From positions 62,001 through 126,000 of the forward strand of contig NZ_QKVK01000001.1 in the NCBI RefSeq assembly GCF_003234965.1: a stretch of 64,000 nucleotides of DNA, given 5' to 3'. Below, piece by piece: positions 38,371 to 48,869 of this stretch (position 1 is the first letter of the stretch; every line of letters starts with the position of its first letter). The notes beneath the pieces are model-generated. The model had not been told where the DNA came from. It searched no databases and was given only the letters and a program-made list of their open reading frames with translations. This stretch comes from Aestuariivirga litoralis. GTDB lineage: Bacteria; Pseudomonadota; Alphaproteobacteria; Rhizobiales; Aestuariivirgaceae. The position numbers and the translations under genes are program-made.

Positions 38371-38580
38371 ATGCCCGGCATCGACCGTGAAACCCGCAAT
38401 GCTTTCAACGAACTGGCCTTGATGGACCAGCTGTCGCGGTTGCCGGTGGGTGGGCTGCTGCGGGTACTGCAAACGATACCACTTCCCGTGCTGGAGGCGG
38501 CGGTCAGCGGAGCTTCTCGAAGCCCTTGCCGAGGTGGGTCGGGCTGGCGTGATGGCAGCCTTCGGCCAGGTTCTCGATGA
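38371..38580 (+). CDS. Short frame running into cueR, possibly a truncated gene
   Basis: ATG 38371 follows a good ribosome site (TTGGAGGCTCTC). The first 46 residues (from MPGIDRETRNAFNELALMDQ onward) have a protein-like composition, amphipathic and Leu-rich. After about codon 46 the frame enters the antisense of the cueR 3' end and reads Arg/Ser/Gly-rich sequence to the stop at 38580, a 77-bp overlap. It looks like the 5' part of a gene cut by a rearrangement. Coding status is uncertain. Confidence 0.35.
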   Translation: MPGIDRETRNAFNELALMDQLSRLPVGGLLRVLQTIPLPVLEAAVSGASRSPCRGGSGWRDGSLRPGSR

Positions 38581-38940
38581 TCGGGCAATCGGGCCTGCCG
38601 TCGCCATGACAGTTGGCGGCCAGGTGCTTGAGGGTATTGGCCATTTCCTCGATCTCGCGCGTCTTGGCCTCGAGCGCCTCGACATGCTCCAGGGCGATGC
38701 GCTTGACGTCGGCGCTGGCGCGCGAGCGGTCGCGCCAGAGATGCATGAGGCCTGAGATCTGCTCCACCGTGAAGCCGAGGTCACGCGCGCGGCGGATGAA
38801 CTTGAGCTCGTGGATGTTGCTCTTGTCGTAGGCGCGGTAGCCATTCTGGTTGCGCGCCGGTGCACGGATGAGGCCAACCTCCTCGTAGTAGCGGATCATC
38901 TTGGCGGACACGCCGGACTCCTTCGCAGCGTCACCGATGT

Positions 38941-38944
<4 letters not shown>
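38504..38944 (-). CDS. cueR: Copper efflux regulator CueR (MerR family)
   Basis: A 146-residue MerR regulator: HTH with [21 protein letters not shown], wing region NGYRAYD, a long dimerisation helix, and the copper loop with Cys112 and Cys120 (CHGDGRPDC), the same numbering as the Cu(I) ligands of Escherichia coli CueR. It overlaps the end of copA by 4 bp, so regulator and pump are cotranscribed and it should control its own operon from the promoter upstream of copA. Confidence 0.95.
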
Positions 38945-41400
<2,456 letters not shown>

Positions 41401-41426
41401 GGTGGCGGTCCTTTCCTGCCACGCCT

Positions 41427-41457
41427 CATATGGACCTTCCAATGATGGGAGGGTCAA
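41427..41457 (-). promoter_or_regulatory. CueR-type promoter of copA-cueR
   Basis: On the minus strand: -35 TTGACC (41457 to 41452), a 19-bp spacer holding the dyad ACCTTCC-N7-GGAGGGT (read on the plus strand at 41434-41454), then -10 CATATG (41432 to 41427). The long spacer with a dyad between the hexamers is the MerR/CueR promoter form, and the dyad closely resembles the Escherichia coli copA site. Confidence 0.88.
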
Positions 41458-41531
41458 GCGATGATTTCAAGCTTCGCAAGCCACCGTATTCCTACCTATA
41501 ACGAAGACCGGCATTTCATCAGGGGGCGGCA

Positions 41532-42671
41532 ATGACGGACGGCAGCAAGGACATTCAACCCATCAGGGGCAACAAGGGCGCAACCGATCCGGGCCCCCGC
41601 AATCCTTTGCTGGATGCGCAGAACCCGGATGTGCTGATCCCGCCGGAAACCGACAATGGCGGGCTGCCCAACCTCAAATTCTCCTTCGGCATGGCCCACA
41701 ACCGGCTGGAGGATGGCGGCTGGGCGCGCGAGGTGACGGTGCGCGAACTGCCGGCGGCCAGGACAATGGCGGGCGTGGACATGCGGCTCGACGCCGGGGT
41801 GGTGCGCGAGCTCCATTGGCACAAGGAGGCGGAGTGGGCCTATGTGCTGCAAGGCCGCGTGCGCTTCACCGTGGTGGACCCCGACCGCGGCGTGTGGATC
41901 GACGACCTGGGGCCGGGCGACCTGTGGTTTGCCCCGGCGGGCGTTCCGCACTCGATCCAGGGCCTGGAGGGCGGCACCGAATTCCTGCTGGTCTTCGACG
42001 ACGGCAATTTTTCCGAAAACCAGACGCTGCTGATCACCGAATTCATGGCCCACATGCCGCCCGAGGTGGTGGCCAAGAATTTCGGCCTGCCGCCATCGCA
42101 GTTCGCCTCCATTCCGAAATCGCAGAAATACATCTTCCGCATGCCGGTGCCCGACGCGCTGGAGAAGGTGCGGGCCGAGGTGGGCGGCAGCACGGCGAAG
42201 CAGGCCTTCACCTATCACACCGCGGCCAAGGAACCGGTCTCCTATCCGGGCGGCAAGGCCACGGTGATCGATGCCGCCGACTTTCCCGTCACCAGCATGG
42301 CGGCACTCATCATGGAGATCGAGCCGGGCGGCATGCGCGAACTGCACTGGCACCCGGATGCCGACGAGTGGCAGTTCTACAAGGAAGGCCAGGCGCGCAT
42401 GACGGTGTTCGACGCCACCGCCAATGCCCGCACCTTCAACTACACGGCGGGCGACGTGGGCTTCGTGCCGCGCACACTGGGCCACTACATCGAGAACATC
42501 GGGACCGGCGTGCTGCGCATCGTCAATGTCTTCAACCGCCCCCTCTACAAGGACATCTCGCTCAACAACTGGATGGCGCTGACACCCCCCGCCCTGGTGC
42601 AGGCCCACCTGAACCTCGACGAGACCGTGATGAAGGCGCTGCGCAAGGAGCGCTCGACGCTGGTGCGCTGA
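41532..42671 (+). CDS. oxdC: Oxalate decarboxylase (bicupin, Mn-dependent)
   Basis: A 379-residue bicupin. Domain 1 has the Mn set His95, His97, Glu101 and His140; domain 2 has His272, His274, Glu279 and His318. The active-site lid, SENS at 161-164 in Bacillus OxdC, reads SENQ here with Glu162 kept, which favours decarboxylase over oxidase activity; the fourth lid residue is changed. It converts oxalate to formate and CO2. It is divergent from copA, but no shared regulation is evident. Confidence 0.9.
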   Translation: MTDGSKDIQPIRGNKGATDPGPRNPLLDAQNPDVLIPPETDNGGLPNLKFSFGMAHNRLEDGGWAREVTVRELPAARTMAGVDMRLDAGVVRELHWHKEAEWAYVLQGRVRFTVVDPDRGVWIDDLGPGDLWFAPAGVPHSIQGLEGGTEFLLVFDDGNFSENQTLLITEFMAHMPPEVVAKNFGLPPSQFASIPKSQKYIFRMPVPDALEKVRAEVGGSTAKQAFTYHTAAKEPVSYPGGKATVIDAADFPVTSMAALIMEIEPGGMRELHWHPDADEWQFYKEGQARMTVFDATANARTFNYTAGDVGFVPRTLGHYIENIGTGVLRIVNVFNRPLYKDISLNNWMALTPPALVQAHLNLDETVMKALRKERSTLVR

Positions 42672-43214
42672 GTCTCGCTGCAGCGACCGGCGGCTGCCGC
42701 CTGACGATCGGCCGTTCTTCCACGCAAGGCTGTCGACAGTGCCGTGCCATGCCGACACCATGAGCTGGTCCTGCACTTCGTTGGTGAACCCCGGGGATCA
42801 GCGGTCCACGGCTTCCGTCTCCCGAAGCGGGACCACGGCTTTCTCCCGGTATCCGGACCTGCCCATCCCGCCACCCCGGCGCGCAACTTATGCTAATAAG
42901 CAAATAGGCAAAACCGGAGCCACCACTCCCGCGGGAGTGGCGCTTTGCAACCAAGCCAAGAAGGACAAAATCGGCGACATACTGCAATGCACGCTATGAG
43001 GGTATTCATTTTATTTATTATTTTCAATAATTTACAAAGCACAACCCGTCACAATTCCCACCACAATACATTACGATGAGTTAATGCAATTTTCACTTGC
43101 AGGCCACAATTGGGTCCGGATTTACACCTACGTGCAGCCTTGCTTACACTAAGTAATTCCAATCAGTGAAAGCATGAACGAAGCAATCTGACACGTAACA
43201 ATGGAGATCCAATC
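42672..43214. other. Intergenic stretch with an 18-bp perfect palindrome
   Basis: No coding sequence is convincing in this 543-bp gap. The first 220 bp are of ordinary GC content; a structured element follows at 42908-42948, and from 43000 onward the DNA is AT-rich (TTTATTTATTATTTTCAATAA) and probably carries the promoter of the next gene. I saw no tRNA or known riboswitch consensus. Confidence 0.5.
42908..42948 (+). other. Palindromic element within an outer stem
   Basis: CCACTCCCGCGGGAGTGG (42923-42940) is a perfect 18-bp palindrome. It is enclosed by GCAAA (42908-42912) and TTTGC (42944-42948), which can pair as an outer stem. No T-run follows, so termination is unlikely. It could be an RNA structure in a leader or a protein-binding dyad, 266 bp before the GlcG-like gene. 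Confidence 0.45.
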
Positions 43215-43967
43215 TTGATTCGTATGCTCACCCTTTTCACCGCGACGGCGCTTTCGGCGGGCGTTGCCATGTCCGCCGCGGCCAACGCGGCGTGCTCGGA
43301 CCTGCCCTCGCATGATGCCCTGACCAAGGCGCTGCAAGGTGCGGTGAAGGCCTCTGGCGGCCCGTCGAACGGCGGCCTGGACCTCAACATGTGGGCCACC
43401 GTCGTCGACAAGGACGGCACGGTCTGTGCCGTCACCTATTCCGGCAAGGAATACACCGACCAGTGGCTCGGCAGCCGTGTGATCTCGGCCCAGAAAGCCA
43501 ACACCGCGAATGCCTTCAGCCTCGACGGCCTCGCCCTCTCGACCGCCAACATCTACTCGCCGGTGCAGCCCGGCGGCAGCCTGTTCGGCCTGCAGGAGAG
43601 CAACCCGGTCGACACCGCCGTCGCCTATGCCGGCAAGGCTTCGAAGTTCGGTACGGAGCATGACCCGATGGTCGACCACCGCATCGGCGGCGTGAACGTG
43701 TTCGGCGGTGGCCTCGCCCTCTACAAGGACGGCAAGAAGGTCGGCGCTGTGGGCGTTTCCGGCGACACCTCCTGCGCCGACCACAACATCGCATGGCGGG
43801 TGCGCGGCACCCTCGACCTCGGCAAGGTTCCCGCCGGCGTGAGCCCGAACAAGGATGACGGCGTGATCTACGACATCACCGACGGCAAGAGCGCGAGCGG
43901 CTTCGGCCACCCGGCCTGCGGCGGCAAGGAGATCGACGTCGCCAAGGAGATCAAGGCCGGCAGCTGA
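43215..43967 (+). CDS. Secreted GlcG/HbpS-like (DUF336) protein
   Basis: A 250-residue protein with a signal peptide (cleaved after NAA, about residue 26) and a DUF336/HbpS fold: ALTKALQGAVKASGG, MWATVVDKDGTVCAVTYSG, SRVISAQKANTANAFS and GGLALYKDGKKVGAVGVSGD. Homologues bind haem or are accessory to glycolate oxidase. Four cysteines are present in the mature part. The start is TTG 43215, chosen because ATGGAG sits 8 nt upstream; ATG 43224 is the alternative. It lies downstream of an AT-rich promoter region. Confidence 0.8.
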   Translation: MIRMLTLFTATALSAGVAMSAAANAACSDLPSHDALTKALQGAVKASGGPSNGGLDLNMWATVVDKDGTVCAVTYSGKEYTDQWLGSRVISAQKANTANAFSLDGLALSTANIYSPVQPGGSLFGLQESNPVDTAVAYAGKASKFGTEHDPMVDHRIGGVNVFGGGLALYKDGKKVGAVGVSGDTSCADHNIAWRVRGTLDLGKVPAGVSPNKDDGVIYDITDGKSASGFGHPACGGKEIDVAKEIKAGS

Positions 43968-44083
43968 TGCTGCCCCGCGAACACGCCTTTGCGGCAGGCT
44001 GCTGCAGGAGAGCTTGCGCCTCGCCTGCAGCGGCCGATCCCACACAAGACAAATCCCTTCAATTCACATGAGGTCGTCACATC

Positions 44084-45187
44084 GTGACATCATCACTCCT
44101 GCGCGCCGTAGCCGGCGCGTCGCTCGCGCTCTGCGTCATGGCAGGCACGAGCCTTGCGGCTACCATGAACTATAACGGCTCATGGCTGAACACCAAGAAC
44201 TATGCCATCGGCGCCGTCGTCTCCTACGACAACGAGATCTACTACGCCCTGGCCGCGAACCTGAACGCAGTTCCCTCTCCCACCTCCGCCAAGTGGAAGC
44301 TGCTTGGCGTCAACGGCATGGACTTCAAGGGCATGTGGTCCGGTACCGCGACCTACAAGCTCGGCGCCGTGGTGAGACTCGGATCCCAGGTGTTCTATTC
44401 GCTGCAGAACGGCAACTTGAACAAGGCCCCGGCGACCGAGACCACGTTCTGGGCGCCGATCGGCACCAACGGCAACACCCTGCGCTCGGGCGCCGGTGCG
44501 CCGGCGGCAAATCTCGGCGTGCCGGGCGACTTCTACATCGACACCACGGCCAAGGCCCTGCGCGGCCCCAAGACTGCGGCCGGCTGGCCGATTGCCATCA
44601 CCGCTCTCATCGGGCCCCAGGGCCCCAAGGGCAGCACCGGCGCCCAGGGACCGGCCGGCCCGGCGGGGCCGGCAGGCCCGGCCGGACCGACGGGCCTTGC
44701 AGGACCGCCGGGCCTGATGGGGTTCCGGGGACCGGTGGGTCTTCAGGGACCCGTGGGCCCGACCCTGATGAAGCGCGCGTCCTTCCAGTTCGTCGCGGCC
44801 CCGGCTCCGGGCGTCACGCCGGCAACGGCGGCGACCCTGAGCTTCACGCCCACCGTGAGCGGCACGGTGCTGCTGCGCAGCCGCGGCCACTGCAACCTCA
44901 CCAGCGGCCCCGTCGGCTTCAACGAGATCGACCTCGACGCGGCCAGCAGCGTGGCAACGTCCTTCGGCGGAACATCGGCCGACTGGGGCGTCATCCACGT
45001 GCCCATGGACCTGCTGCTCAACACCCAGCTGTTCGGATTCACCACCGAGGAGCCGATAACGGTCAGCGCCGGCGTTCCCGTGACCTACTCGCTCTTCCTG
45101 CGGCACACCCCCGCATTCGGCAGCACACCGCTGCCAGCCGACTGCTCGGGCTCCTTCACCGCCGAACTCTACAACGGCACGCTCTGA
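44084..45187 (+). CDS. Secreted collagen-like protein with carbohydrate-binding-like repeats
   Basis: A 367-residue protein. The signal peptide ends near SLAA (residue 26). Two repeats of about 45 residues ([20 protein letters not shown] and the [20 protein letters not shown] copy) resemble CBM5/12-type chitin-binding modules. A collagen stretch of 17 Gly-x-y triplets follows (about 177-227), then a C-terminal beta-rich domain of about 135 residues with two cysteines. Such trimeric stalk proteins display a head at the cell surface. GTG start with GAGG 10 nt upstream. Confidence 0.8.
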   Translation: MTSSLLRAVAGASLALCVMAGTSLAATMNYNGSWLNTKNYAIGAVVSYDNEIYYALAANLNAVPSPTSAKWKLLGVNGMDFKGMWSGTATYKLGAVVRLGSQVFYSLQNGNLNKAPATETTFWAPIGTNGNTLRSGAGAPAANLGVPGDFYIDTTAKALRGPKTAAGWPIAITALIGPQGPKGSTGAQGPAGPAGPAGPAGPTGLAGPPGLMGFRGPVGLQGPVGPTLMKRASFQFVAAPAPGVTPATAATLSFTPTVSGTVLLRSRGHCNLTSGPVGFNEIDLDAASSVATSFGGTSADWGVIHVPMDLLLNTQLFGFTTEEPITVSAGVPVTYSLFLRHTPAFGSTPLPADCSGSFTAELYNGTL

Positions 45188-45211
45188 GCCAACCACCCGA
45201 TGACCATGCAG

Positions 45212-45237
45212 AGGCCCGGCACACCGCCGGGCCTTTC
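45212..45237 (+). terminator. Terminator of the collagen-like gene
   Basis: AGGCCCGGC-ACACC-GCCGGGCCTTTCG forms a 9-bp stem with short T-run, 24 bp after the stop. The 306-bp gap to the next gene holds this, a second hairpin at 45313, and an AT-rich promoter from 45355; no other gene is seen in it. Confidence 0.75.
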
Positions 45238-45312
45238 GCATGGGTCGACTGAAGCAAGGCTTGCAGGGGTCGGAAAGCGTAGGTCCGCCTCGTCCCGCAG
45301 CCGACCCGCAGG

Positions 45313-45338
45313 AACCGCCGGCATGACCGGCGGTTTTC
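45313..45338 (+). terminator. Second hairpin with T-run in the same gap
   Basis: AACCGCCGG-CATGA-CCGGCGGTT followed by TTCGG is a perfect 9-bp stem. With the terminator 80 bp upstream it brackets a short stretch that could be a small transcript or a backup termination site. Confidence 0.65.
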
Positions 45339-45494
45339 GGCTCCTGCAACCTGGAGTGATTTTACGTAGAAGTACCTTCTTGTAAGAAGTTTCAATAAGT
45401 CATAGGCCCCATGCGGGCGTCGAAAGTGACCTTCGCTGCGCGCCCGCCTTGTGAATTCATCGCATCAACATCCGCTACAGCCGGGCCCTGCACC

Positions 45495-46430
45495 ATGACA
45501 CGCACCTCCTTCGCCAATAGCCTTCTTGCCATCGCCGCCTTCGCCACCCTCGCGCTCACCACCCCCGTTCGCGCCGACGATTTCAAGGCGGAGGTGAAAT
45601 ACGTCGAGGTGAATGGCGTGAAGCTCGCCTATTACACGCGCGGACAGGGCAAGCCGCTCGTCATGATCAACGGCTTCATCTCGACGATGAGCCTGTGGGA
45701 CCCGTTGCTGGTCCAGGACCTTGCGAAGAACCACCAGCTGATCCTGTTCGACAATCGCGGTGTCGGCCTGTCGACCGACACTGCGGAGAACAACACCACG
45801 ATCCCGCAGATGGCGGATGACGCGGTGGCCCTCATCCAGGCGCTGGGCCTGAAGCAGCCTGACGTGCTGGGCTGGTCGATGGGTGCTCGCATCGCGCAGC
45901 AAGTGGTGATCCGCCACCCGGATGCGGTGGGCAAGGTCATTCTCGCAGCCCCCAACCCCGGCGGCAGCCACAACATTCCCGCCACCAAGGAGGTCGAGGA
46001 CAAGCTCAACGACCCGAACCTGCCGATGGAAGGCAAGATCGGTCTCGTCTTCCCGCCGGAAGTGGGCGGCGTAAAGGCCGGCACGGAGATCTTCGCGCGC
46101 ATCAAGCAGGCGGCGGCCGACGGCACCGCCCCCAACGACATCGATGTCTCGAAGCAGACGACCGAGCGCCAGGACCGCGCCCGCACCACGCTGTGGTCGG
46201 CCGATGAGACGAATTTCGAGAACCTCAAGAACGTCAAGAACCCGATGCTGGTGACCGACGGGCAATATGACCTGATCGACAACCCGGCAAATTCGGCGCT
46301 GATCGCACAGCAGGTGCCCTTCGCGTGGCTTGCCTTCTTCGATGGCGGCCACGCTTTCCTGTTCCAGCAGCATGAAAAGTTCACAGCGACCGTCGAGGCC
46401 TTCCTGCAGGACTCTGCACCGACCGAGTAA
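45495..46430 (+). CDS. Secreted alpha/beta hydrolase
   Basis: A 311-residue hydrolase with a signal peptide ending PVRA (residue 27). Catalytic features: GFISTMSLWDPLL oxyanion region, FDNRGVGLS, nucleophile Ser128 in GWSMG, acid in DGQYDLID and His in FDGGHAFLF. Substrate unknown, periplasmic by the signal peptide. ATG 45495 is preferred over an upstream start because it begins the signal peptide; a codon-poor leader precedes it. It is followed 49 bp later by another secreted hydrolase. Confidence 0.85.
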   Translation: MTRTSFANSLLAIAAFATLALTTPVRADDFKAEVKYVEVNGVKLAYYTRGQGKPLVMINGFISTMSLWDPLLVQDLAKNHQLILFDNRGVGLSTDTAENNTTIPQMADDAVALIQALGLKQPDVLGWSMGARIAQQVVIRHPDAVGKVILAAPNPGGSHNIPATKEVEDKLNDPNLPMEGKIGLVFPPEVGGVKAGTEIFARIKQAAADGTAPNDIDVSKQTTERQDRARTTLWSADETNFENLKNVKNPMLVTDGQYDLIDNPANSALIAQQVPFAWLAFFDGGHAFLFQQHEKFTATVEAFLQDSAPTE

Positions 46431-46479
46431 TGCAGGCGGCAGGCACGCACACCATTCCACTCTCCCCCTGGAGTCACTC

Positions 46480-47652
46480 ATGAACACCCTCAAGACCAGT
46501 TTCCGCAGCTGGCAGAAAGTCTGTGCGACCTCGCTCTCCGCGCTGACGGCGCTCGGCGCAGGACCCGCCGCCGCCTGCACGGCGCTGATGATCACCGATG
46601 CCAATGGCGTCGCCTACAGCGGCAAGACCATGGAGTATTCAACGCCCATCCCGCTGCTGATGACCTACATGCCGGCCGGCACCAGGGTCGTCTCGCTGGC
46701 GCCCGACGGCTCGGACGGCATGAGCTTCACCACCAGGTATCCGATCCTCGGCGGCGCCACGGCGGCCGCCCTGCAGCCCGGCGCGCACCAGGGCATGATG
46801 GTGGAGGCGGCGAATGACCAGGGCCTTTCGGTGAGCTCCAACGAGTTGCCGGAAACGGTCGAACCCACCGATGTCGGCACTGACAAGGCAAAGCAGCTGG
46901 CGGGCACCGATCTTTCGAACTGGGTGCTCGGCAATTTCGCCACCGTGGCGGAAGCCAAGGCGGCGCTGGCCAAGGGCGAGGTGAAGGTCTGGCTGCCGAA
47001 GCTCGATTTCGTCAGCGGCATCCTGCCCGAGCATTACATCTTCTTCGACAAGACCGGCGACGGCATGGTGATCGAGTTCACCGGCGGCAGGATGAATGTC
47101 TATGACAACCCGGTCGGCGTGGCCACCAATGGCCCGGAGTTCCCCTGGCACCTCGCCAATCTGCGGAACTATTCCTTCCTCGACAACATGGACCGCAACT
47201 CAGGACAGTTCGGCAAGCTGAAGGTGACATCGCCCGACAGCGGCAACGCCCTGGCCGGAGTGCCCTCGACCCAGATTTCCTATGGCCGCTTCGTCAAGGC
47301 CGCCTACTACACCACCTTCACGCGGAAGGCGAAGACCCCGCAGGACGCCGTGGTGACGCTCGCCCACATCCTCAACAACTTCGACCGGCCCTATAACCTC
47401 TCGGAGGATGCGGCGGGAACGGGTGGCGACGGCACCAAGATCTGGGACACCTCGTCGGAAGTGACGATCTTCACCTGGATGAACGACAAGGCCCGCAACC
47501 GCTACTACCTGCGCACCATCGACGCGCTGAGCTTCACGGCGTTCGACATCGCCAGGCTCGCCTCGCTCAAGAAGGTGGTGGCGGTGGACTTCACCAAGTT
47601 CGTCGACCAGCCCGACGGCACCCAGATGCTGCTGGACGCGGCCGCCCAGTGA
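46480..47652 (+). CDS. Linear amide C-N hydrolase (choloylglycine hydrolase family)
   Basis: A 390-residue Ntn hydrolase. The signal peptide ends AAA, and Cys33 (AACTALMITD) becomes the N-terminal nucleophile after processing. Family features: GKTMEYSTPI, AANDQGLSVSSNELP, NPVGVATNGPEFPWHLANLRNY and FTWMNDKARNRYYLRTID. Bacterial members cleave bile salts, penicillin V or N-acyl homoserine lactones. Being secreted, a role against acyl amides or quorum signals is possible; the substrate is not determined. Ribosome site CTGGAGTCACTC. Confidence 0.88.
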   Translation: MNTLKTSFRSWQKVCATSLSALTALGAGPAAACTALMITDANGVAYSGKTMEYSTPIPLLMTYMPAGTRVVSLAPDGSDGMSFTTRYPILGGATAAALQPGAHQGMMVEAANDQGLSVSSNELPETVEPTDVGTDKAKQLAGTDLSNWVLGNFATVAEAKAALAKGEVKVWLPKLDFVSGILPEHYIFFDKTGDGMVIEFTGGRMNVYDNPVGVATNGPEFPWHLANLRNYSFLDNMDRNSGQFGKLKVTSPDSGNALAGVPSTQISYGRFVKAAYYTTFTRKAKTPQDAVVTLAHILNNFDRPYNLSEDAAGTGGDGTKIWDTSSEVTIFTWMNDKARNRYYLRTIDALSFTAFDIARLASLKKVVAVDFTKFVDQPDGTQMLLDAAAQ

Positions 47653-47660
47653 GGGAAGCG

Positions 47661-47689
47661 GCACGGCCACCCGACCCCGGTGGCCGTGC
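47661..47689 (+). terminator. Stem-loop after the amide hydrolase gene
   Basis: GCACGGCCACC pairs with GGTGGCCGTGC, a perfect 11-bp stem with a 7-nt loop, 8 bp after the stop. It has no T-run (CCCCTTG follows) and immediately precedes the CueR-type promoter of copZ, so it may insulate the two genes. Confidence 0.65.
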
Positions 47690-47693
47690 CCCC

Positions 47694-47724
47694 TTGACCT
47701 TCCCACGCTGGCAAGGCCCATATG
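47694..47724 (+). promoter_or_regulatory. CueR-type promoter of copZ
   Basis: -35 TTGACC (47694-47699), 19-bp spacer TTCCCACGCTGGCAAGGCC, -10 CATATG (47719-47724). The hexamers and spacer length are the same as those of the copA-cueR promoter in this window, and the dyad CCTT...AAGG is kept. The copZ start is 35 bp downstream of the -10 element. Confidence 0.85.
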
Positions 47725-47758
47725 GCCTGGCAGGCACGGAAACCAGAGGAGTTCGACC

Positions 47759-47953
47759 ATGAAGTTCAACGTTCCCGACATGACCTGCGGCCATTGCGTG
47801 GCCACCATCACCAGGGCCGTGAAGGCGCTGGACCCCACAGCCGAGGTGCAGGCGGATCTCGCGGGCAAGACGGTGACGGTGGAGAGCACGGTGCCGGCCG
47901 CCGCCATGGCCCAGGCGCTGGACCAGGCGGGGTACCCCAATACGGGGGCATGA
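47759..47953 (+). CDS. copZ: Copper chaperone (CopZ-type HMA domain)
   Basis: A 64-residue heavy-metal-associated domain protein with the metal loop MTCGHC near the N-terminus and the typical beta-alpha-beta-beta-alpha-beta length. It should pass Cu(I) to CopA in the cytoplasm. It is 6.3 kb from copA on the other strand, but has the same CueR-type promoter, so they form one regulon. Preceded by AGAGGAGTTCGACC. Confidence 0.92.
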   Translation: MKFNVPDMTCGHCVATITRAVKALDPTAEVQADLAGKTVTVESTVPAAAMAQALDQAGYPNTGA

Positions 47954-47965
47954 CGCCTCCTTCAC

Positions 47966-48045
47966 TCATCATCGCCGGGCTTGACCCGGCGATCCTTTTC
48001 GGTGGCCCTTGGAAAGGTTGCCCGGGTCAAGCCCGGGCATGATGG
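47966..48045. repeat. REP-like palindrome pair, family B
   Basis: TCATCATCGCCGGGCTTGAC-type unit followed by the inverted unit ending CCCGGGCATGATGG; inner stems are GCCGGG/CCCGGC and GCCCGGG/CCCGGGC. It lies between copZ and exoD. Related pairs are at 58799 and 60226. Confidence 0.8.
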
Positions 48046-48137
48046 CATCGGGAGCGCGTGCTGCGCAGGCCGGCGCGAAATGTGGGACAATCGTGCCCCA
48101 TTCCCCATATAGTTGCCCATGCGGCCCGCGGCGGGCT

Positions 48138-48803
48138 ATGGAATTGGGAGTGAACGTGCAGCAGGACGAGATTTACGACGGCGGGTTGGACAAGAGGCAG
48201 AAACCGTCGCGGCTTTCCGACATCGTCCGCTCCATGGACACCAGCCAGGACACCACCATCGGCGAGCTGGCGGATTCATTGGGCGAGCGGGCCTTCGGCG
48301 CGCTGATGTTCATTTTCGCCGTGCCCAATGCCATTCCCACGCCGCCCGGCACCTCGGCCATCCTCGGCCTGCCGCTGGTGATCCTCACCTGGCAGGTGCT
48401 GGTGGGGCGCCAGACGCTGTGGCTGCCGGAGGTGGTGCGCAAGCGCCGCATCTCGAAGGAGATGCTGCATGCCTTCGTGACCAAGGTGACGCCGATCATG
48501 GCCAAGCTCGAACGCGTGCTGAAGCCGCGGCTTGGCTTCATCGTGACCTCCGACATCGCCGAGCGGCTGATCGGGCTCGTGGCCTTTCCGCTCGCCCTGA
48601 TCCTGTTCCTGCCCATTCCCTTCGGAAACATTCCGCCCGCCGCCGCCATCGCCTGCCTCGCGCTGGGGCTCGCCGAGCGCGACGGACTGGCGGTGATCGT
48701 GGGCTATGTGCTGTCGGCCGCCTCGGTGGCGATCCTCGCGGCGGTGTCCTCCGCCCTCTATGCGGGCGTGGTGGCCTTCTTCCAGGCGCTGTTCGGGGTC
48801 TAG
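48138..48803 (+). CDS. exoD: ExoD family membrane protein
   Basis: About 221 residues with the ExoD features SLGERAFGALMFIFAVPNAIPTPPGTSAILGLPLV near the N-terminus, WLPEVVRKRRIS, and four to five hydrophobic helices. ExoD was found in Sinorhizobium as affecting exopolysaccharide and alkaline tolerance; the reaction is unknown. The start is uncertain: ATG 48138, or GTG 48156 with GGGAG well spaced. Both are in frame. Confidence 0.85.
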   Translation: MELGVNVQQDEIYDGGLDKRQKPSRLSDIVRSMDTSQDTTIGELADSLGERAFGALMFIFAVPNAIPTPPGTSAILGLPLVILTWQVLVGRQTLWLPEVVRKRRISKEMLHAFVTKVTPIMAKLERVLKPRLGFIVTSDIAERLIGLVAFPLALILFLPIPFGNIPPAAAIACLALGLAERDGLAVIVGYVLSAASVAILAAVSSALYAGVVAFFQALFGV

Positions 48804-48869
48804 CTTCCCCTGCCCGGCCAATCCTGCTATCGGGCCTCATCAATCGAGCTTGCGAAGGAAGTTCCACCC

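Noticed and set aside
36778-38580. A full genomic island at tRNA-Gln
   Set aside because: No integrase, no copy of the tRNA 3' end and no clear right boundary. Reported only as a compositional patch.
42890-43000. Resemblance to a c-di-GMP-I riboswitch (GGCAAA and a GC hairpin)
   Set aside because: The second conserved helix and the GCAAAGCC receptor part are absent, so it is kept only as an unexplained palindrome.
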